From Pseudonocardia thermophila (GTDB lineage: Bacteria > Actinomycetota > Actinomycetes > Mycobacteriales > Pseudonocardiaceae), in assembly GCF_900142365.1 (NCBI RefSeq), contig NZ_FRAP01000002.1:62001-126000 (forward strand): DNA of 64,000 bases, read 5' to 3'. The position numbers and the translations under genes are program-made. The notes beneath the pieces were generated by a model. It made no database searches and had not been told where the DNA came from. It worked only from the letters and a program-made list of their open reading frames with translations. The number at the start of each line of letters is the position of its first letter. Position 1 is the first letter of the stretch. Shown here one piece after another: positions 16,962 through 28,555 of this stretch.

Positions 16962-18043
16962 GTCGGCAGGCACTGCGCGGCGCCGCGGTCAGCGTGCTGG
17001 CGGTCGTGGTCGCGCTGGCGGCGTCGCTCGTGGTCATCGCCCTGACGGGGGTCCCACTGGACAAAGCGGCGGCCGCCATGTGGGACGGCGTCTTCGGCAG
17101 CCCGGCGCAGTTCGGCGCCACGCTGACGAAGTTCGTTCCGCTCGTGCTCGCCGCCGTGGGCTGGGTGATCGCCATCCGCGCCGGACGGCTCAACGTCGGG
17201 CTGGAGGGGCAGATCCTCGCGGGCGGCACGGCGTCGGCTGCTGTTGGCCTGTACCTGACCGGCCTGCCGACAGTGATCCATCTGCCGCTCGCGGTGCTCG
17301 CCGGGGCGGTGGGCGGCGCGGCGCTCGGCGCGGTCGCCGCGTGGCTGTGGGCCCGCCGCGGGGTGAACGACTTCATCGCCACGCTGCTGCTCACGTTCAT
17401 CGTGACGCAGTTGGTGTCGTGGCTGGCCAACGGGCCGATGGAGGAGCCGACCGGCACGCTCGGACAGAGCGCGCCGGTCGCGGACACCGCGCGCTGGCCG
17501 ATCCTGATCCCGCGCACGACGCTGCGCGCGGACATCCTGCTCGTGATCGTCCTGGTGCTGGCGGTCGCCTACATGCTGCGCCGCACGGTCGTCGGCTACC
17601 GGCTGCGCCTCACCGGGGCGAACCCCGCGGCTGCTCAGGCGACCGGCACCCGGACGCAGCTGATCGGGGTCGGCGCGCTGTGCGCGTCGGCCGCGATCGC
17701 CGGAGTCGCCGGATCGTCGCTGGTGGTGGCCTCGCCCGCGGGTAACCTCGCGCCCGGGTTCTCTGCGAACTACGGGTTCGACGGCATCGTCGTCGCGCTC
17801 CTGGCCCGCAACTCGCCGCTGGGCTGCATCCCGGCAGCGCTGCTGCTCGCGGCGCTGCGCCAGGGCGGCGGGCTGCTGGAGGCGCGGCTCGGGATCTCCA
17901 ACGGCCTGGTCACCGCCACCCAGGCCGTCGTGATCCTGCTGGTCACGGGCACCGCCTGGTACGCCGAGCGCCGCCGGCCACGCCGCCGCACAGCGGGGAG
18001 CAGCGAAGTGCCCGCGCCCGTCGCGGAGGGAGCCCGCTCGTGA
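16958..18043 (+). CDS. ABC transporter permease (BPD_transp_2 family), first of pair
   Basis: A 361-residue polytopic permease with a first membrane segment near residues 8-30 and several more to about 330. It has the family motif AIRAGRLNVGLEGQILAGG around residue 70 and RLTGANPAAAQATG in the cytoplasmic coupling region. It pairs with the downstream permease to form the channel of a BMP-type importer. GTG start overlapping the ATPase stop; its own stop overlaps the next start, also GTGA. The C-terminal tail is Arg-rich (ERRRPRRRT). Confidence 0.9.
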   Translation: MSRQALRGAAVSVLAVVVALAASLVVIALTGVPLDKAAAAMWDGVFGSPAQFGATLTKFVPLVLAAVGWVIAIRAGRLNVGLEGQILAGGTASAAVGLYLTGLPTVIHLPLAVLAGAVGGAALGAVAAWLWARRGVNDFIATLLLTFIVTQLVSWLANGPMEEPTGTLGQSAPVADTARWPILIPRTTLRADILLVIVLVLAVAYMLRRTVVGYRLRLTGANPAAAQATGTRTQLIGVGALCASAAIAGVAGSSLVVASPAGNLAPGFSANYGFDGIVVALLARNSPLGCIPAALLLAALRQGGGLLEARLGISNGLVTATQAVVILLVTGTAWYAERRRPRRRTAGSSEVPAPVAEGARS

Positions 18044-19122
18044 ACCCGTTCGACATCGCGCTGTTCGCCGCCGCGATCCGACTGTCCGTCCCGCTGCTGC
18101 TGGCCGCACTCGGTGAGCTGGTCTCCGAGCGCGCCGGCGTGATCAACATCGGGCTGGAGGGGATGATGCTCGCCGGCGCCTACGCCGCGTTCCTCGCGGC
18201 CTGGGCGACCGGCAGCGTCGGTCTCGGCCTGGCCGCGGGAATCGTGGTGGGGGTGCTGCTCGCGGTCGTGATGGCGTTCGTCTCGGTGACGCTGCGCGGC
18301 GACCAGATCGTCGTCGGTGTGGCGCTGAACCTGCTCGCCGCCGGGGTGACGATGTTCCTGTACCGGCTGCAGTTCCAGGGGACCCAGCCGACGACGGTCC
18401 GCATGGAGACCTACCCGGTGCCGCTGCTGTCGGACATACCGGTCGTCGGCCCGGTGGTGTTCAACCAGCTGCCGCTGGTCTACCTCGCGTACGTGATCGG
18501 GCCGGTCGTCGCGTACCTGCTCTACCGGACGCAGCTCGGCCTGCGGATCCGGTCGGCGGGGGAGAAACCGGAGGTGCTCGACGCCACCGGGTGCGACGTC
18601 GTCCGCGTCCAGTGGGGTGCGGTGCTCACCGCCGGTGCGTTCGCCGGGTTGGGCGGGGCGTTCCTGTCGGTCGGGCAGGTCGGGCTGTTCGCCGAGCACA
18701 TGACCGCCGGCCGCGGGTTCCTCGCGCTCGCCGCGGTCGTGTTCGGGCAGTGGCGGCCGTACGGAGTGATCGCCGCCTGCGCGGTCTTCGGGTTCACCGA
18801 CGCCCTGCAGCTGCGGCTGCAGTCGATGGGCGAAGTGCCACGCGAGGTGTGGATCGCCCTGGCCGTCGTGGGGGTGCTGATCGCCGGCTTCGGCGCGCTG
18901 CGGGCCCGCCGGTCCGGCTCGCCGCTGCGCTGGGTGCTGCTGGGTGCGGTGCTCTGCATCGTGGTCGGCGTGCTCGGCGCGGTGCTGGTGCCGGGGTTCG
19001 CGCTGCCGTCGCAGTTCTGGCTGAGCCTGCCGTACGTGCTGAGCCTCGTGGCGCTCGCCTCCGCCTCACGGCGGGTCCGGGCACCAGCGATGATCGGTCT
19101 CCCGCTCCCGGCCCGGAACTGA
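18040..19122 (+). CDS. ABC transporter permease (BPD_transp_2 family), second of pair
   Basis: A 360-residue polytopic permease of the same family. It has ERAGVINIGLEGMMLAGAYAA near residue 30, the conserved EGM/GLEG loop, and RSAGEKPEVLDATGCD as the coupling segment. Hydrophobic helices continue to the C-terminus. It completes the BMP / ATPase / permease / permease cassette. GTG start. It is followed by a strong bidirectional hairpin at 19160-19199. Confidence 0.9.
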   Translation: MNPFDIALFAAAIRLSVPLLLAALGELVSERAGVINIGLEGMMLAGAYAAFLAAWATGSVGLGLAAGIVVGVLLAVVMAFVSVTLRGDQIVVGVALNLLAAGVTMFLYRLQFQGTQPTTVRMETYPVPLLSDIPVVGPVVFNQLPLVYLAYVIGPVVAYLLYRTQLGLRIRSAGEKPEVLDATGCDVVRVQWGAVLTAGAFAGLGGAFLSVGQVGLFAEHMTAGRGFLALAAVVFGQWRPYGVIAACAVFGFTDALQLRLQSMGEVPREVWIALAVVGVLIAGFGALRARRSGSPLRWVLLGAVLCIVVGVLGAVLVPGFALPSQFWLSLPYVLSLVALASASRRVRAPAMIGLPLPARN

Positions 19123-19159
19123 GCCACAGAAGAGGCGGCCCCCAGAAGGAGGCCCCGAA

Positions 19160-19199
19160 GACGAGGCCCCGCAGCGCACGTGCGCTGCGGGGCCTCGTC
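19160..19199. terminator. Perfect 20+20 bp palindromic terminator between convergent operons
   Basis: A 40-bp perfect inverted repeat with no unpaired loop lies between the convergent stops at 19122 (+) and 19209 (-). Its core is GCGCACGTGCGC. As in many high-GC actinobacteria there is no T-tract. It should act on both strands. Confidence 0.8.
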
Positions 19200-19208
19200 G
19201 GGTGTGCC

Positions 19209-20216
19209 TCAGGCGGGGAGATGGCCCTCCTCCCGCAGGCACTCGGCGAACGCCGTGATCGTCGCCACCCTGCTGGTCGCGTCGCCCCCGAGGGGGAAGA
19301 CGGCCATGCTGTCGATGCCCAGCTTGTCCAGCGTGCGAATGTGCTCGCGGGTGGCGGCCCGGTTTCCGGACAGCGACATCCGTCGCACGAAGTCGTCGGG
19401 CAGCAGCTCGGCCGCCGCGGCGGCCTCCTGGAACTCCCCGCCCGAGTAGGCCGCGCGCACCTGCGCCACCAGCTCCGGGGACAGACCGGCCAACTCGCAG
19501 TACACCGGCGCCGTCATCGGGAACCACGCGGCGATCGTGCGGCCCGCGGCTAGCGCGACCTCCTCGTCCTCGTCGATCGCGCCGTAGGCGAACACGGTGA
19601 TCTTCGGGCGGGCGCCGCGGCCCGCCTGGTCGACCCCGCGGTCGATGTGCTCGAGTGCGTACGAGAGCCCGTCCGGGTGCAGCCCAGCCAGCAGGATCAC
19701 GCCGTCGGCGATCCGCCCGGCCAGCTCCAGCGTCATCGGCCCGCTCGCCGAGATGTAGACGGGGATGTCGGGACGGGCGGGAAAGCGCAGATGCGCGTCG
19801 GCGAGCGTGAAGCCGCGGGCCTGCATGTCGACGTGCTCGCCCGACCAGAGTCGGCGTGCGGCGAGGATCGCGTCCTCCAGCAGCCCCAGTCGGGCCGGCT
19901 TGAGCCCGAGCGCATCGAGTGGTCGGTCGCCCGCCCCGATCCCGAACACCGCCCGGCCGCCGGAGATCTCGTCGAGGGTCGCGGCGCCGACTGCGGCCAT
20001 CGCCGGGTGCCGCGTGACCGGGTTCGTGACGGCCGTGCCGAGCCGGACGCGGCTGGTGTTGACCGCGGCCAGCGTCAGGTACGAGTAGCAGTACCGTGAG
20101 TGCAGGGAGGAGTCGGTCAGCCACAGATCACCCAGCCCGAGGTCCTCGACGTGGCGGACCATCGAGACGAACTGGTCCGGCGGATAGACCGGCTGGAGGC
20201 AGACAGCGCCGTACAT
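19209..20216 (-). CDS. LLM class flavin-dependent oxidoreductase
   Basis: A 335-residue luciferase-like TIM-barrel monooxygenase or F420-dependent oxidoreductase. It has LGTAVTNPVTRHPAMAA near residue 60, ISGGRAVFGIGAGDRPLDAL near 85 and PVYISASGPMTLELAGRIAD near 152. These are features shared with F420 and FMN members, and the cofactor is not resolved by sequence alone. It lies 42 bp downstream of the amidohydrolase on the same strand, so probably in one operon. A role in oxygenating or cleaving a nitrogen heterocycle before hydrolysis, as RutA does for uracil, is possible but not shown. Confidence 0.85.
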   Translation of the reverse strand: MYGAVCLQPVYPPDQFVSMVRHVEDLGLGDLWLTDSSLHSRYCYSYLTLAAVNTSRVRLGTAVTNPVTRHPAMAAVGAATLDEISGGRAVFGIGAGDRPLDALGLKPARLGLLEDAILAARRLWSGEHVDMQARGFTLADAHLRFPARPDIPVYISASGPMTLELAGRIADGVILLAGLHPDGLSYALEHIDRGVDQAGRGARPKITVFAYGAIDEDEEVALAAGRTIAAWFPMTAPVYCELAGLSPELVAQVRAAYSGGEFQEAAAAAELLPDDFVRRMSLSGNRAATREHIRTLDKLGIDSMAVFPLGGDATSRVATITAFAECLREEGHLPA

Positions 20217-20258
20217 GGCTTAGGGAGCCCTTCGTCGATACGGGATCGGAGTCGGAGA

Positions 20259-21674
20259 TCAGAGGACCGGCCACGCGGGTGCGGGGTCGATCCCGATCTT
20301 CTTGAGGATTTTTCGGTCGGTGGCCTCGATCTCCTCGCGCAGCGCGTCCTCGTCGAAGATCGTGCTGCGCTTGTTCTCCAGCACGACCTTGCCGCCGATG
20401 AGGACCGTCTCGACGGAGTGGCCGGTCACCCCGTAGGCGAGGTTGGCGATCGGGTTGTGCAGCGGCCGCCAGTCGTAGTCGTTGGTGTCGAAGATGACCA
20501 GGTCGGCCTGCTTGCCGGCCTCCAAGGAGCCGGTCACGTCGTCGAAGCGCAGGGCCCGGGCGCCGCCGAGGGTGCCCAGCTCGACCGCCGTCTCGGCGCT
20601 GACCGCGGTGGGATCCTCGCGCGCGTCGCGCGGGAGCAGCGCGGCCAGGTAGATCGCGCGGCAGACGTCCTGGTGGTTGGAGCAGTTCTCCGCGTCGGTG
20701 CCCAGGCCCACGCGCACGCCCGCCGCGATCAGCTCAGGGAACTTGCTGTGCTGGGTGGTGCCCTTGGCGAGCTTCAGCGCGGTGCTCGGGTTCCAGGAGA
20801 TCGTGGCGCCGTTGTCGGCGATCGCCTTCACGTCGTCGTCATCGAGGCTCGTGACGTGGTTGAGCAGCGTGTACTCGTTGAGCGCACCGATGGTCGCGGT
20901 GTGCTTGACCGGTCGCTCTCCGAACACCTTCAGCTCCAGCGCGACCTCGCGCTCGCTCGTCGACTTGTGCTGCACGGCCAGCGTGCGGGACTCCTCGGCC
21001 AGCCGGGCCGCGGCGACGCTCAATTCGTCGGAGCACGTCGTGACGCCTTCGATGCACACCGCGGGCCGGATCCGCGGATTGCCGAACGCCTGGACCTTCG
21101 CCAAACCCTCCTCCAGGCGCCGGATCGCCGCCGGCGTGTCGAGCTTGAGCCAGTCGGGCAGACCTTCCGCGCCGCCCGCGCCGCGCTGGTCCCACGTCCA
21201 CAGGCCGATGCGCGCGCGGATGCCGGACTCCGCGATCGCCTCCAGCACCGCGTCGATGTGGTTGCAGCCCGGCTCCTCGAACAGCGTCGTGCCGTTGCGG
21301 ATCATCTCCGCCGTCGCGTGCCGGGCGTAGACGTACATGTCCTCGGGCTCGAGCGAGGAGAACGACGGGTAGATGAAGCGCCGCAGCGATTCCAGCGTGG
21401 TCCCGCCCTCGGGCATGGCCCCCTTGGCGCAGCACAGCAGGTGCCGGTGTCCGTTCGTCATCCCGGGCAGCACGACGCCGTCCGGGCGATCGATGCGTCG
21501 CGCGGGATCGTAGGTGCGCTCCAGGTCGGCGGTCTTGCCGACAGCGATGATGGTCTCACCGGTGATGGCGACGGCGCCGTCGCGCAGGATCCGGCGGTCG
21601 GCGTCCACCGTGATCACCCAGGCGGCCGTGACGAGCAGGTCGCAGGGAACGGCGCTCCCGGTGGAGTCGGGCAT
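20259..21674 (-). CDS. Amidohydrolase family protein (ATZ/TRZ / cytosine deaminase-like)
   Basis: A 471-residue metal-dependent amidohydrolase. The metal site appears as HRH (76-78) after VVLPGMTNG, a later His in LAVQHKSTSERE, another in LLNHVTSLDDDD, and the Asp of GVRVGLGTDAENCSNHQD. These occupy the expected strands. The composite beta-sandwich closes with GSLEAGKQADLVIFD. Relatives deaminate or dechlorinate triazines, purines, pyrimidines or S-adenosylhomocysteine. ATG 21674 is chosen over an in-frame upstream start because that extension covers the 21699 operator. A ring-opening or deaminating step on an imported nucleoside-like compound is the natural reading (inference). Confidence 0.87.
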   Translation of the reverse strand: MPDSTGSAVPCDLLVTAAWVITVDADRRILRDGAVAITGETIIAVGKTADLERTYDPARRIDRPDGVVLPGMTNGHRHLLCCAKGAMPEGGTTLESLRRFIYPSFSSLEPEDMYVYARHATAEMIRNGTTLFEEPGCNHIDAVLEAIAESGIRARIGLWTWDQRGAGGAEGLPDWLKLDTPAAIRRLEEGLAKVQAFGNPRIRPAVCIEGVTTCSDELSVAAARLAEESRTLAVQHKSTSEREVALELKVFGERPVKHTATIGALNEYTLLNHVTSLDDDDVKAIADNGATISWNPSTALKLAKGTTQHSKFPELIAAGVRVGLGTDAENCSNHQDVCRAIYLAALLPRDAREDPTAVSAETAVELGTLGGARALRFDDVTGSLEAGKQADLVIFDTNDYDWRPLHNPIANLAYGVTGHSVETVLIGGKVVLENKRSTIFDEDALREEIEATDRKILKKIGIDPAPAWPVL

Positions 21675-21698
21675 GAGGTCTCCTTCGGGCGTACGAAG

Positions 21699-21710
21699 TT
21701 GAGATCGCAA
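21699..21710. promoter_or_regulatory. Operator TTGAGATCGCAA upstream of the amidohydrolase
   Basis: This site matches the 14180 palindrome except for one base in the right half. It sits 25 bp upstream of the amidohydrolase ATG, in a typical repressor position. Confidence 0.55.
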
Positions 21711-21872
21711 ACCTCGCCCAGATCGGTGTCAGCTGTCAAGAGGATGATGCTGATGGGCCCAGATCGGCCTCTCACGGATCGATGAGAGAGCGCGGTTAAG
21801 AGCATGTAACAGCAGTTCAGATCGTATCTACGGGGACGGATTGGAGATTGTTACGGGCAGATCGGCCAAGCT

Positions 21873-21890
21873 TGCGATCCTGAGATCTCA
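21873..21890. promoter_or_regulatory. Second compound operator, TGCGATCCTGAGATCTCA
   Basis: It shares 16 of 18 bases and the same half-site spacing with the site at 14338-14355. It overlaps the last codons and stop of the MocR gene, about 200 bp upstream of the amidohydrolase start. It could be a distal operator for that promoter. Confidence 0.5.
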
Positions 21891-23339
21891 TCTTGCGGAG
21901 GAGTACCCGCTGAGCAGCTCCCCTAGCGCTGCCACACCGTCGCGGATCACCGCCGTGGGCGCGGCGGCGTAGCCGAGGACCAGGCCGGGTTCCCGGGGCT
22001 GCTGGCAGTGCCAGGACAGCGGCTGGACCTTCACCCCGCGCTCGAGCGCCGCGCGGGCGAGATCGACGTCGGAGAGGTGGGTGCCGGGGAAGGTGACGGT
22101 GAGGTGCAGGCCGGCGGCCGCGCCGTGGACGACCGCGGTGGGCAGGTGTTCGCGCAGTGCGGCGATCATGGCGTCGCGTCGGCGGCGGTGGCGGGTGCGG
22201 ACGTGGCGGAGGGTGCGGTCCAGCTCACCGGAGTCCATGAGGTGGGCGAGGACGAGCTGCGAGATGGCGGGGCCGCCGAGGTCGGCGCGGCGACGCGCGG
22301 TCACGACGACGTCGCGGAGCCGGGGTGGCACGACGAGCCAGCCCATCCGCAGCGCCGGGGCGAGGAGCTTCGAGACGCTGCCGGTGTAGCAGACCTGCTC
22401 GGGCAGCATGCCGGCGAGCGCGGCGACCGGGGTGCGGTCGTAGCGGTGCTCGGCGTCGTAGTCGTCCTCGACGACGAGGCCGCCGCCGGCCGCCCAGGCC
22501 ATGAGCTCGCGGCGGCGCCGACCGTCGAGGACGACGCCGGTGGGGAACTGGTGGGCTGGGGTGAGCAGCACGGCGGGGGCACCCAGGGCACGTAGGGCGT
22601 CGATGCGGGCGCCGCGCCCGTCGACGGGGACGGGTGGGGTGGCCAGGCCCCACGCCTGGAGCTGTTGACGAGTGCCCAGCGAGCCGGGGTCCTCGACGGC
22701 GACGGCGTCGATGCCGCGGTCGCGCAGCACCTGGGCGAGCAGGGCGAGGGCCTGGGCCACGCCGGCCACCACGACGACGTCCGCCGGATCGACCCGTATA
22801 CCGCGGGTGCGGCCCAGGCGCTGGGCCACCGCGCGGCGCAGCACCGGGTGGCCGGCCGGTTCGCCGTAGCCGAGGTCGGTCGGGACCAGCGCGTCGAGGA
22901 CGGCGCGTTCGGCGCGCAGCCACGCCGCCCGCGGGAAGGCCGCGAGATCGGGGACACCGGGGGTGAAGTCGACGCGTGCCGGGACGGCGCGCATCTCGTC
23001 GAAGATCGCATCGCTCGGGGCGTCCAGCGCCGGGCGGACGGGGGTGGGCGGGGCCGCCCGCGGCGGCGCGGCGGGCGCGGCGACGACCACCGTCCCGGCG
23101 CGGCCGCGGCCCTCGATGTGGCCGTCGTCGGTGAGCCGCCGGTAGGCCTCGGTGACGGTCCCGCGGGCGACGTTCAGCTCGGCGGCGAGACGGCGGGTCG
23201 GGGGGAGCCGGGTGCCGACGGGGAGCCGCCCGTCCGCGATGGCCGCGCGGAGGGCGGTGGCGAGCCACTCGGCGCGGCCACCGGGCGGAGCGGCAGCGAT
23301 GTCGAGCTCGAGGAAGTCCGAGCCGGGGGCGGGGTTCAG
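21888..23339 (-). CDS. MocR-type (GntR-aminotransferase fusion) regulator, non-canonical start
   Basis: About 483 residues. A GntR wHTH covers roughly residues 20-85 (RAAIADGRLPVGTRLPPTRR, then NVARGTVTEAYRRLTDDGHI). A fold-type I aminotransferase domain follows, with PLP Lys near 324 (GSVSKLLAPALRMG) and VVEDDYDAEHRYDR before it. MocR proteins such as PdxR and GabR sense PLP or amino compounds. The frame reads back to a stop at 23346-23348 with no ATG, GTG or TTG ahead of the HTH. CTG 23339, about 10 nt after AGGAG, is the best start and ACG just upstream is an alternative. The first GTG, at 23090, would discard the whole DNA-binding domain. Candidate regulator of the adjacent operons. Confidence 0.82.
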   Translation of the reverse strand: MNPAPGSDFLELDIAAAPPGGRAEWLATALRAAIADGRLPVGTRLPPTRRLAAELNVARGTVTEAYRRLTDDGHIEGRGRAGTVVVAAPAAPPRAAPPTPVRPALDAPSDAIFDEMRAVPARVDFTPGVPDLAAFPRAAWLRAERAVLDALVPTDLGYGEPAGHPVLRRAVAQRLGRTRGIRVDPADVVVVAGVAQALALLAQVLRDRGIDAVAVEDPGSLGTRQQLQAWGLATPPVPVDGRGARIDALRALGAPAVLLTPAHQFPTGVVLDGRRRRELMAWAAGGGLVVEDDYDAEHRYDRTPVAALAGMLPEQVCYTGSVSKLLAPALRMGWLVVPPRLRDVVVTARRRADLGGPAISQLVLAHLMDSGELDRTLRHVRTRHRRRRDAMIAALREHLPTAVVHGAAAGLHLTVTFPGTHLSDVDLARAALERGVKVQPLSWHCQQPREPGLVLGYAAAPTAVIRDGVAALGELLSGYSSAR

Positions 23340-23361
23340 CGTCCGTCAGCTCCTGGGTCGT

Positions 23362-23538
23362 TCACTCGTCGAACTCGTCGTCCCGGGCGAGGAAGCTGGC
23401 GAGCCGCTCGACCGCGTCCTCGAAGGCGGGGTTGGCGTCGACGAAGGCGCGCAGCCGGTCGGCGAGCCACTCGATCGTCACTTCCTCCTCGCCCCGCCGG
23501 GCGACCAGCTCCTCGATGCCGCGGTCGGTGAAGTACAC
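23362..23538 (-). CDS. Small DUF6104-family protein next to kgd
   Basis: A 58-residue protein, acidic at its C-terminus. It reads YFTDRGIEELVARRGEEEVT at the start and ERLASFLARDDEFDE at the end, matching the short DUF6104 family found beside the 2-oxoglutarate dehydrogenase gene in streptomycetes (my recollection of the context). Function unknown. The start is GTG 23538. TAGCCT lies just upstream at -10 spacing and there is no ribosome site, so the mRNA is probably leaderless. It is expressed on the same strand as kgd but separated by that gene's hairpin terminator. Confidence 0.8.
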   Translation of the reverse strand: MYFTDRGIEELVARRGEEEVTIEWLADRLRAFVDANPAFEDAVERLASFLARDDEFDE

Positions 23539-23559
23539 GACCCCAGGCTAGCGAGGACG

Positions 23560-23608
23560 ACGAACGGCACTTCCGTCAGCAGTGGTTGCTGACGGAAGTG
23601 CCGTTCGT
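23560..23608. terminator. Hairpin terminator of kgd, 22-bp perfect arms; repeat-family member
   Basis: Perfect 22-bp arms (23560-23581 and 23587-23608) flank the loop GTGGT, 12 bp past the kgd stop. The outer arm CGAACGGCACTT / AAGTGCCGTTCG is shared with the hairpin at 47148-47196, so this belongs to a dispersed intergenic repeat. Confidence 0.8.
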
Positions 23609-23619
23609 GGGTGAAGAAC

Positions 23620-27408
<3,789 letters not shown>

Positions 27409-27621
27409 GCTGAGGACCGCCTTGATCGGATCGCATCGTCATCGCCGAGGGGACTGGTCACCAGGTTAGCCCTCGCGGAAATCCGTGCCACATCCTGGAC
27501 GGACCCCTCTGCTTGCGCCGACCGGGTGACGCGGCGGTGACTGCCTGACACGGTCGCTACCTGCGAAGATCCGCTGGGCCGTGGTGCGTCGCACGAGCGG
27601 ACGGGCGTCCGCCGGAGCAGG

Positions 27622-28413
27622 TCAGGCGGGTCGCTGACCCATCTCGTCGACGGTCGCAGTGGTGACGGCCGTGGTGCTGATCACGGTCCCGGCGGGCAGG
27701 CCGAACCGCGAGTCGGCGCGCAGGGTGTCGCGCTCCCCGGCGAACTGGCCGTCCTCCGGCGAGATGAACAGCTCCGTGCGGGTGCGCCCGGCGTCGTGCA
27801 CGACCGCGATGCACTCCTGCCCGTCGAGGTTGCACACGCCGTCCTGGCGGGTGACGTCGGGCAGCCCCAGCAGCGCCGCGTACAGCGCGGTCCGCAGCGG
27901 CGCCGGGACGAGCCCGGTGCGCAGCACGTTCACCGCGGCCGCGAAGGGGCCGAACCAGCTGCCCGGGTTCTCGTCGACCAGCTGCTTGCGCAGCAGCTCG
28001 GGATCGCGCGGCAGGTCGGCGAAGAACGCCGGCGTCGGTGACTGCCAGTTGCCGCGCCGCGGCGGGGCGGGCGCGCACGGCGGCTGCTCGTCCTGCTCCC
28101 CGTTGAGGTCGAACCGGCCGTGCGGGGCGACGAACCGACCGACGGGGCCGACGTCGCGCAGCTCGAACCCGTCCGCGGCGGCCTGCTCGGCTGAACCGAT
28201 CAACCACTTCTGCGCGCCGGTGAGCTCGCGCTCCATCAGCCACACCCGGTCACTGCGGGCGGGGATCCACTGCCGGACCCGGTGCTCGGTCAGGTGGGTG
28301 TGCCGCCCGAACGTCCCCATCCACCACGCGTGGGTCTCGACGTACAAGTACTGGTCCGGCCGCAGCGGTCTATCGGACGCCTCGATGGCGAGGTCGGGCA
28401 ACGCACGCTCCAC
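27622..28413 (-). CDS. CU044_5270-like hypothetical protein, short N-terminus
   Basis: A 263-residue protein resembling the extracellular part of CU044_5270-family proteins, which often follow an ECF sigma factor gene and act as membrane-bound partners. Supporting segments are RPDQYLYVETHAWWMGTFG, LPRDPELLRKQLVDE and the central region APLRTALYAALLGLPDVTRQ. The usual N-terminal cytoplasmic part and membrane helix are missing, and the frame closes only 18 codons upstream of GTG 28413. No sigma factor gene is adjacent. It may be a truncated copy or a soluble variant. I cannot assign a function. Confidence 0.6.
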   Translation of the reverse strand: MERALPDLAIEASDRPLRPDQYLYVETHAWWMGTFGRHTHLTEHRVRQWIPARSDRVWLMERELTGAQKWLIGSAEQAAADGFELRDVGPVGRFVAPHGRFDLNGEQDEQPPCAPAPPRRGNWQSPTPAFFADLPRDPELLRKQLVDENPGSWFGPFAAAVNVLRTGLVPAPLRTALYAALLGLPDVTRQDGVCNLDGQECIAVVHDAGRTRTELFISPEDGQFAGERDTLRADSRFGLPAGTVISTTAVTTATVDEMGQRPA

Positions 28414-28555
28414 TTCCGTGTCGGACGCAGTCCACCTCAGAGTGTGACTGGATGCGGAGCGTGGTCAACCCGGGCCCCATCGTCACCGTCAGCCAGCACG
28501 ACGACGAGGAGATGCGATCAGGGACGGTGATCGGGGACGGCGATCCGGTGCCGCT

